A stretch of DNA of 20,393 bases from an uncultured Clostridia bacterium (GTDB lineage: Bacteria; Bacillota; Clostridia; Lachnospirales; Lachnospiraceae): contig CAMHMG010000018.1 in the NCBI GenBank assembly GCA_946186175.1, positions 1-20,393 of the forward strand, read 5' to 3'. Positions within the stretch are counted from its first letter, which is position 1, and each line of letters opens with the position of its first letter. Made by a program: the position numbers and the translations under genes. Below, one piece after another: positions 15,555-20,393 of the stretch. The notes beneath the pieces were generated by a model. It did no database searches. It worked only from the letters and a program-made list of their open reading frames with translations, and was not told where the DNA came from.

Positions 15555-16595
15555 ATGGAAAAGATAACAAGGGCGGATCTTGCCAGAAGAAGGCGGATCA
15601 ATATATATAAAAAAATAATAATAGGTTTTTTCTTCGTGATGACGATCACGCCGATAATCTTAAGTGTTTTTCTCATGGTAAAGGTTCACAAATTAGAGAA
15701 GAAGTTAGATTATGTACTTTCGGGTAACGGCGATTATTTGACATATCGTTCAAGTCATGATGCTTTACTTGGTGATACGGAAAATGAGAACTATTTATTG
15801 GATCCTTCGATTAAATCGGTTTTAGGTAATACGAAATCAGAAACAAAGCTTGCCAATAATACGGAGCAGGCAGTTGATACAGAAGGTTTGGCAGATAATT
15901 CAACTGATGCAGCTGATAGTAAAGAGATAAAAGAGACGGGCAATAAGACTTCTAAGAAGAAAGCAAAAAGAGTTTATCTTACATTTGATGACGGACCGTC
16001 TGTATATACCGGGCAGATACTTGATATTTTAGCGGCAAATGATGTCAAAGCGACATTTTTCGTTATAGGAAAAGATAAAGATTATTATGAATATTACAAG
16101 AGAATAGTTGCAGAAGGACACACTCTTGGAATGCATTCATACACTCATGATTATAAGAAACTGTATGCGTCTACGGAGAGTTTCGGTGAAGAGATAGAGG
16201 AGTTACAAAGTTTGCTGAAAGATGTAACGGGAGTTGAGAGTAAAATATTCAGATTCCCTGGCGGAAGCTCTAACAGTGTGTCGGAATTATCAATAGATAA
16301 TTATATTGCTTATCTTAATGAGCATGGTATCAATTATTATGATTGGAATGCACTCTCGGGAGACGCAGTTGATTCTTCACTTACTCCCGAACAGCTTGTT
16401 GACAATATAATGAAAGATGTCAGGAATAATAAAGATTCCATTGTTCTTATGCACGATCTTACAAAGGTGCATGCAACAGTTGAATCACTTCAGATGCTTA
16501 TAGACACCTTGAAAAGTGAAGGTTATGAGATACTTCCGATTGATGAGAATACACCTCTTATCCAGCATGTGTCCTGTAATACAGTTGAGGAATAA
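15555..16595 (+). CDS. Membrane-anchored polysaccharide deacetylase (NodB / CE4)
   Basis: A 346-residue type II membrane protein: basic N-terminus, one membrane helix (about 21-43), a Ser/Asn/Lys-rich stalk (about 50-137) and an extracellular NodB domain (138 to the end). CE4 motifs are complete: TFDDGP with D145/D146, the metal-binding HSYTHD (H194, H198), RFPGGSSN (R233), DWN (263-265) and LMHD (298-301, H300). Such enzymes remove N-acetyl groups from peptidoglycan or other cell-surface glycans, often giving lysozyme resistance; the exact target is inference. The ATG at 15555, preceded by AGGTGA (15545-15550), is preferred to an in-frame ATG at 15525 that has no binding site. It is a single-gene unit with a strong promoter and terminator. 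Confidence 0.93.
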   Translation: MEKITRADLARRRRINIYKKIIIGFFFVMTITPIILSVFLMVKVHKLEKKLDYVLSGNGDYLTYRSSHDALLGDTENENYLLDPSIKSVLGNTKSETKLANNTEQAVDTEGLADNSTDAADSKEIKETGNKTSKKKAKRVYLTFDDGPSVYTGQILDILAANDVKATFFVIGKDKDYYEYYKRIVAEGHTLGMHSYTHDYKKLYASTESFGEEIEELQSLLKDVTGVESKIFRFPGGSSNSVSELSIDNYIAYLNEHGINYYDWNALSGDAVDSSLTPEQLVDNIMKDVRNNKDSIVLMHDLTKVHATVESLQMLIDTLKSEGYEILPIDENTPLIQHVSCNTVEE

Positions 16596-16610
16596 TTGAT
16601 GAATTAGAAG

Positions 16611-16641
16611 TCCGATCACAGTGATCTGTGGTCGGATTTTT
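16611..16641 (+). terminator. Intrinsic terminator after the deacetylase gene
   Basis: TCCGATCACAG (16611-16621) and CTGTGGTCGGA (16626-16636) form an 11-pair stem with one G-U and a TGAT loop, followed by five T. Confidence 0.92.
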
Positions 16642-16684
16642 GCTTTGTTAGATAATAAATGATTACAGCCTGATTAAGCATAAT

Positions 16685-16725
16685 TTTTAGATGCAGGGAT
16701 AATAAGAAAATGGACGCATCTAAAA
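16685..16725. repeat. 10-bp perfect inverted repeat upstream of folC
   Basis: TTTTAGATGC (16685-16694) and GCATCTAAAA (16716-16725) are exact reverse complements separated by 21 bases. The element lies after the deacetylase terminator and 17 bases upstream of the likely folC -35, so it could be an operator. A T-rich stretch after it (16729-16733) would also allow a weak second terminator. Confidence 0.6.
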
Positions 16726-16742
16726 TAGTTTTTATGTATATA

Positions 16743-16771
16743 TGGTAATAAATACAAATCTTTGGTATAGT
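16743..16771 (+). promoter_or_regulatory. Probable promoter of folC (extended -10)
   Basis: TATAGT at 16766-16771 is preceded by TGG, giving an extended -10 (TGn) element. The -35 region (TGGTAA, 16743-16748, 17-base spacing) is weak, as is usual for extended -10 promoters. The folC ATG is 45 bases further on. Confidence 0.45.
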
Positions 16772-16815
16772 AGGCTGATAGGTATTATTTTTATGAGGAA
16801 AAGGAATATAATATT

Positions 16816-18273
16816 ATGGAAGAGAAGATGACATTTGATGAAGCGCTTGAATATATAAATGAAATAGGAAAAAAAGGCAGTGTCTTAGGGTTGGGTCCGG
16901 TCACCGAATTGTTAAAAAGGCTTGATGATCCACAGGAAAAGATTGACATAATACACGTTGCCGGAACTAACGGAAAAGGAAGCATTTGTACCTTCCTTGA
17001 GATGATGTACAGGGAAGAGGGCAAGGTAGTTGGAAGATATATTTCTCCGACTATCAATGATTATCTTGAGAGATTTCAGATCAACGGTAATTATATGAAA
17101 GAGGCGGATTTTACAAGGCTTTTTGAGAGGGTATATGATGCCATTGTAAAAATGGAAAACGAAGGTTTAAACTTACCGACTGCATTTGAGATTGAAACTG
17201 CGATTGCATTTCTATACTTTGAGGAGTCTGACATTGACCTGGTGATTCTTGAAGTCGGGATGGGAGGAAGAGAGGATGCAACCAATGTTATTAAACATCC
17301 GATTTGCACGGTTTTTGCAAATATAGGCATGGATCATATGCAGTATCTTGGAGATACCATAGAAAAGATAGCATATGAAAAGGCGGGAATAATCAAAAAT
17401 GGATGTCCGGCGGTAAGCTATCCAAGTGAAGCTGCGGTTATTGAAGTTTTAAGGGGAGAATACGACAGGGTCAATCAAAGTAATAGTGGTGATCGTGACA
17501 ATGATGGAAATGTCAGTGTGAAATATAATGAAGGTGATATTAATGGTAGTTTGAACAATAATTTCATCGTAGCAGATACCAACAATCTTGATATAATTGA
17601 AGAAGATCTGACGGGAAGCACCTTTATATACAAGGGCGAGGAGTACAGCATTTCTCTTGCGGGTAAGTATCAGATATTAAATGCGATCACGGCGATTGAG
17701 ACAAAGCTTTTGCTTGACGGAAAGCTTAAGAAGGAGGCGCTGCTTAAAGTATCATGGGAGGGACGATTTGAGAAGATATCAGATGAGCCTTTATTTATAA
17801 GAGACGGGGCGCACAATATTCAGGGCGTGACGGCGCTTAAAGAGAGTCTGTCTGAAAACTTTACAGATGCACGGTATATATTCATAATAGGAGTGTTAAA
17901 GGATAAAGAGTATGAGAAAATGATGGAGCTTCTATGTCCTATGGCAGAGACCTGTTATCTTATAAGACCTGATAATCCAAGAGGTCTTGATACCAAAACA
18001 CTTAAAGCCGTTGTTGACCGCTATTGTGATGATGTTACAAGGTGTGATACGGTTGAGGAAGCTATAGGTAAGGCTGTGGAAAAAACAGTGTTTAAGACTA
18101 CTGAAGAAGTCGGTGGAAATGTCTTTGGTGCCGGTTACAATAATGTCGGCGGCATGAAAAATGAAGACAAAGCATTTGATACAAAACAGTCTGTGATAGT
18201 GGCATGGGGCTCTCTGTCTTACATAGGAAAATGTAATCGAAAAATTCTTAACGATATGATCAGGAGGTATTAA
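16816..18273 (+). CDS. folC: Folylpolyglutamate synthase / dihydrofolate synthase
   Basis: ATP-dependent Mur-ligase-family enzyme that joins glutamate to dihydropteroate or folates in the cytosol; 485 residues against a usual 420-440. Visible motifs are the P-loop AGTNGKGS (49-56), ISPTINDYLERFQING (about 76-91), EVGMGGREDATN (about 146-157), ANIGMDHMQYLG (about 168-179) with the following EKIAYEKAGIIK, and DGAHNIQG (about 330-337) in the C-terminal domain. The extra length comes from two Asn/Gly/Asp-rich insertions at about 219-250 and 427-457. Whether it has both activities cannot be decided here. The ATG at 16816 is preceded by AAGGAA (16801-16806). The HD-domain gene starts five bases after its stop. 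Confidence 0.95.
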   Translation: MEEKMTFDEALEYINEIGKKGSVLGLGPVTELLKRLDDPQEKIDIIHVAGTNGKGSICTFLEMMYREEGKVVGRYISPTINDYLERFQINGNYMKEADFTRLFERVYDAIVKMENEGLNLPTAFEIETAIAFLYFEESDIDLVILEVGMGGREDATNVIKHPICTVFANIGMDHMQYLGDTIEKIAYEKAGIIKNGCPAVSYPSEAAVIEVLRGEYDRVNQSNSGDRDNDGNVSVKYNEGDINGSLNNNFIVADTNNLDIIEEDLTGSTFIYKGEEYSISLAGKYQILNAITAIETKLLLDGKLKKEALLKVSWEGRFEKISDEPLFIRDGAHNIQGVTALKESLSENFTDARYIFIIGVLKDKEYEKMMELLCPMAETCYLIRPDNPRGLDTKTLKAVVDRYCDDVTRCDTVEEAIGKAVEKTVFKTTEEVGGNVFGAGYNNVGGMKNEDKAFDTKQSVIVAWGSLSYIGKCNRKILNDMIRRY

Positions 18274-18278
18274 AGATT

Positions 18279-18890
18279 ATGAGTGAATTTATCAAAAGCG
18301 GTAATGAAAGATTGGACAGGCAGCTTCTGTTTTCAGCGGAAATAGACAAGATGACATCGATACTTAGACGTACGGTCTTAATCGACAAGAGCCGCAGGGA
18401 AAATGATGCAGAACACTCATGGCATATTGCCACAATGGCTATGCTTTTCTCTGAGTATGCACCTGAGCCTGTTGATATAGGAAGAGTAGTTCAGATGTGT
18501 GTAGTGCATGACCTGGTAGAGATATATGCAGGTGATACATTTGCTTATGATGTTAAGGGAAATGAAGATAAAGCATCTAGAGAAAAATCAGCTGCGGATA
18601 AATTGTTTTCGATGCTGCCAAAGGAACAAGGTGAAATGATAAGAGCTCTTTGGGAGGAGTTTGATGCTAGAGATACTGCGGATTCTAAGTATGCAGCCTG
18701 TATGGACTGTCTGCAGCCGTTTCTTCATAATACGTTGACAGACGGGCACACATGGAATGAGGGGAAGGTCAACAGAAAAGCAGTAGAGGGAAGAATGGGA
18801 ATAATCAAAGAATATCTTCCGAAAGTATATGAGTGGATTGAGAAAAATCTTGATAATGCAGTAGAAAAAGGATGGCTTAGTGTGATATAA
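18279..18890 (+). CDS. HD-domain phosphohydrolase (YfbR/HDDC2-like)
   Basis: A 203-residue cytosolic HD-superfamily protein. Likely metal ligands are H46 in NDAEHSWHIA, H77-D78 in VVHDLVEIYAGD and a distal Asp, probably D143 in SKYAACMDCLQP. The EHSWH...HDLVEIYAGD pattern, with the later DSKYAACMDCLQPFLHN stretch, is characteristic of the YfbR/HDDC2 group, whose known members are 5'-nucleotidases acting on deoxyribonucleoside monophosphates. AGGAGG (18262-18267) lies inside the end of folC, and the genes are five bases apart, so the two are surely co-transcribed. That raises, without proof, a link to folate or pterin phosphate metabolism. Confidence 0.85.
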   Translation: MSEFIKSGNERLDRQLLFSAEIDKMTSILRRTVLIDKSRRENDAEHSWHIATMAMLFSEYAPEPVDIGRVVQMCVVHDLVEIYAGDTFAYDVKGNEDKASREKSAADKLFSMLPKEQGEMIRALWEEFDARDTADSKYAACMDCLQPFLHNTLTDGHTWNEGKVNRKAVEGRMGIIKEYLPKVYEWIEKNLDNAVEKGWLSVI

Positions 18891-19076
18891 TATGAGCACT
18901 TAGTGAAAACGAGCGAAGCGAAGGTTGAACATAGTGCGAGTAATGCCATGCATAATGATATAACAGTTTCGGGAATTACGAAGTAATGAAGCAACTCGTA
19001 TATCAGCGAGTGATAAAAAGGTACGTTGACACTCGTGTAATACTATAAAAAAACAACACGATGAGGTTTACATAAA
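18891..19076 (+). other. Intergenic stretch with alternative base pairings, possibly a repeat element
   Basis: This 186-base gap has no open frame of note. It holds a chain of complementary short words: CGAGT (18937), ACTCG (18994-18998), CGAGTG (19007-19012), CACTCG (19030-19035), CGTGT (19034-19038) and ACACG (19056-19060), each able to pair with its neighbour, the last just before the binding site of the next gene. GATATA (18957) can also pair with TATATC (18999), enclosing ATTAC-GAA-GTAAT. GAGCGAAGCGA (18911-18921) has the look of a dispersed intergenic repeat of Lachnospiraceae. Neither reading is proven. Confidence 0.4.
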
Positions 19077-19559
19077 ATGATGGAACGTGTAGACGCGGTA
19101 ATTAAACATCCGATCTTTACATATAATATGAGCAATATAGAGAAAGCGGAGAAGGATCGTTTTTTTTGCAAACACGGAATGGAACATGTCCTTTCAGTTG
19201 CAAGAATTCTTTATATTCTGGTACTCGAGGATGGTATTACTGTTGATAAAGAGCTTGTATATGCTACTGCAATATTACATGACATAGGAAGATATGAACA
19301 GTATCTTAACGATGTAGAGCATAATGAGGCGGGAGCAAGACTAGCGGGAGAGATTCTTTCTGATTGCGGTTTTTCTAAGTCGGAATGTGAGAGGGCAGTG
19401 GACGCTATAAGGAATCACCGCAGGGGCAGTGATGAAAGTGATGTGTTCGGACGTTTACTGTATAAGGCCGATAAGCTTTCACGTGACTGTTATCGGTGTA
19501 AGGCTGAGTCGGAATGCTACTGGGATGCAGAACAGAAGAATATGTGGGTGAAGTATTGA
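19077..19559 (+). CDS. HD-domain protein, probable metal-dependent phosphohydrolase
   Basis: A 160-residue HD-superfamily protein without signal peptide. The order is H37 in CKHGMEHVLSVAR, H68-D69 in AILHDIGRYEQY, a conserved H114 in AIRNHRRG and D132 in LYKADKLSRDCYRC, the full HD set. A cysteine pattern (C138, C141, C147) near the end, in the DCYRCKAESECYW region, might bind metal. It differs from the HD protein upstream, which belongs to another subgroup. ATG codons at 19077 and 19080 are both possible; GAGG at 19063-19066 serves either. The substrate is unknown; small HD proteins of this type are found near folate genes in related bacteria as I recall, which would fit the folC neighbourhood. 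Confidence 0.82.
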   Translation: MMERVDAVIKHPIFTYNMSNIEKAEKDRFFCKHGMEHVLSVARILYILVLEDGITVDKELVYATAILHDIGRYEQYLNDVEHNEAGARLAGEILSDCGFSKSECERAVDAIRNHRRGSDESDVFGRLLYKADKLSRDCYRCKAESECYWDAEQKNMWVKY

Positions 19560-19572
19560 TATGATAAAGAAA

Positions 19573-19620
19573 TAGGCAATTGCAAAACATATTTTTCTTT
19601 TGGGGTTTTGCAATCACCTA
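19573..19620. repeat. Long hairpin before the membrane diguanylate cyclase-like gene
   Basis: ATTGCAAAAC (19579-19588) pairs with GTTTTGCAAT (19605-19614); after a CA/CA mismatch the stem continues with TAGG (19573-19576) and CCTA (19617-19620). No T tract follows on the + strand, so it is not a standard terminator. It ends 33 bases before the next ATG and could be a leader element or an RNA-processing site. Confidence 0.5.
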
Positions 19621-19652
19621 TGAATACACAGGGGAAAAGGGGGGAGACCTCT

Positions 19653-20393
19653 ATGGGGAAAAGGATTAAGAAATGGCTGGGCTTTAACAAGCATAGCGAA
19701 TATGTTTCGAAATATCTTGAAAGGGCTAATTTCAATACCAGCATATATATGTCACTTGTGGTAATGATATTGGAAATATGGATGCTGGTAAGAACCTTTG
19801 TCTTATATGTTATCAAAGGAGACACAACGTATGGGCTTGACTGGATCATGCCTCATGTATATGCTTATTGTATTTTACTCATAAGTGCAAGTGCGTTGTT
19901 TGTTTTTTCAATAAGATATGTGCGCAATAAGACAGATAACGGTCGACTTGGACTGGCTATACTGGTGATCTTTGCCATTATCGCCCTTATTTTTGGAATG
20001 TATATCTCATCTGTCAGCTATGCAGAAGGCAGACAGATTCTTACATTTCTTACTATGGATCTTTTTGTTTGTACTCTTATTGTATGGCGTCCGTATATTT
20101 CTATTCTTGTTATCAGCAGTACTTTTCTCATGTTCTATGAAATATGTCTAAGGGTTAAAGGCTTCTTCGTTGTTGGAGATCAGATCAATTATTTTTGTTA
20201 TTATGTGTTTGCGGTGATCATAAGTATAAGTATATATTATCAAAGAATTGAAGAGGCAACAAAGGCGGAAAGTCTTGAAAATATGAATCATCATCTTGAG
20301 AAGATTGCGATTGAGGATGATATCACAGGCATTAAGAATATTAATTATTTTGTTAAAAACGCAACAGAGCTTATGCATCAGAATAAAGATCGT
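19653..20393 (+). CDS. Polytopic membrane protein, probable diguanylate cyclase (5' part only)
   Basis: The open frame runs from ATG 19653, with a strong AGGGGGGAG binding site (19638-19646), off the end of the window: 247 codons without a stop. Six membrane helices are visible (about 31-54, 66-88, 99-119, 128-145, 148-166, 178-196). A short helical linker (about 197-221) leads to EDDITGIKNINYF (221-233), which resembles the conserved start of GGDEF domains ((D/H)DxLTGLxNRxxF). The GG(D/E)EF motif itself lies beyond the window, so cyclase activity, and any EAL domain behind it, cannot be confirmed. If correct, it makes the second messenger cyclic di-GMP in response to a signal sensed in the membrane. 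Confidence 0.68.
   Translation, partial: MGKRIKKWLGFNKHSEYVSKYLERANFNTSIYMSLVVMILEIWMLVRTFVLYVIKGDTTYGLDWIMPHVYAYCILLISASALFVFSIRYVRNKTDNGRLGLAILVIFAIIALIFGMYISSVSYAEGRQILTFLTMDLFVCTLIVWRPYISILVISSTFLMFYEICLRVKGFFVVGDQINYFCYYVFAVIISISIYYQRIEEATKAESLENMNHHLEKIAIEDDITGIKNINYFVKNATELMHQNKDR

Noticed and set aside
19026..19046. TTGACA near TACTATAAA as a promoter for the second HD gene
   Set aside because: The hexamers are only about 9-12 bases apart, too close for sigma-A; no other -10 fits.
19561..19652. Cyclic di-GMP riboswitch before the diguanylate cyclase-like gene
   Set aside because: Apart from a short CACAGGGG resemblance, the conserved GEMM core and tetraloop receptor are missing.

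Overview
The window looks like chromosomal DNA of a low-GC anaerobic Firmicute, most likely of the Lachnospiraceae (Butyrivibrio/Roseburia/Eubacterium-like). This rests on gene content (an M18 aminopeptidase, a FeoA-FeoB fusion, a CspB-like subtilase, a Ser/Asn-rich efflux adaptor, a single-cluster ferredoxin), AGGAGG-type ribosome binding sites, sigma-A promoters and a perfect CIRCE operator. The assignment is made from memory of these families, not from a search. I see no rRNA, tRNA, CRISPR array, transposase or phage gene, and no gene-free stretch longer than 300 bases.

Left part (84-10312, all + strand): an M18 aminopeptidase; a fused FeoA-FeoB ferrous iron transporter whose Shine-Dalgarno lies in the loop of a small hairpin; a cytoplasmic-looking S8 peptidase with a complete Asp/His/Asn/Ser set, closed by a terminator; then a three-gene MacA-MacB-like export operon (membrane fusion adaptor, ATPase, FtsX-type permease). 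The adaptor carries about 300 extra residues of low complexity with an Ig-like surface-protein module in the middle.

Middle part: htpG (Hsp90) on the - strand, sharing a bidirectional terminator with the export operon. It has a long charged linker and a perfect CIRCE operator just upstream of a strong promoter. Next comes a small conserved protein (probably DUF5721, - strand), divergent from a 63-residue ferredoxin (+). Facing the ferredoxin across a shared terminator is a two-gene NitT/TauT-type ABC importer (- strand; ATPase then permease) with no substrate-binding protein in the window.

Right part (15555 to the end, all + strand): a membrane-anchored polysaccharide deacetylase with a near-consensus promoter and a terminator; folC with an HD-domain phosphohydrolase directly behind it; a second HD-domain protein after a 186-base gap full of alternative base pairings; and the truncated 5' part of a six-helix membrane protein that is probably a diguanylate cyclase.

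Most of the window is ordinary household content. The points most worth a second look are the module inserted into the efflux adaptor, the eukaryote-like charged linker and CIRCE geometry of htpG, the basic N-terminal extension of the orphan ABC permease, and the HD genes next to folC. I found no convincing evidence of a wholly new multi-gene system.
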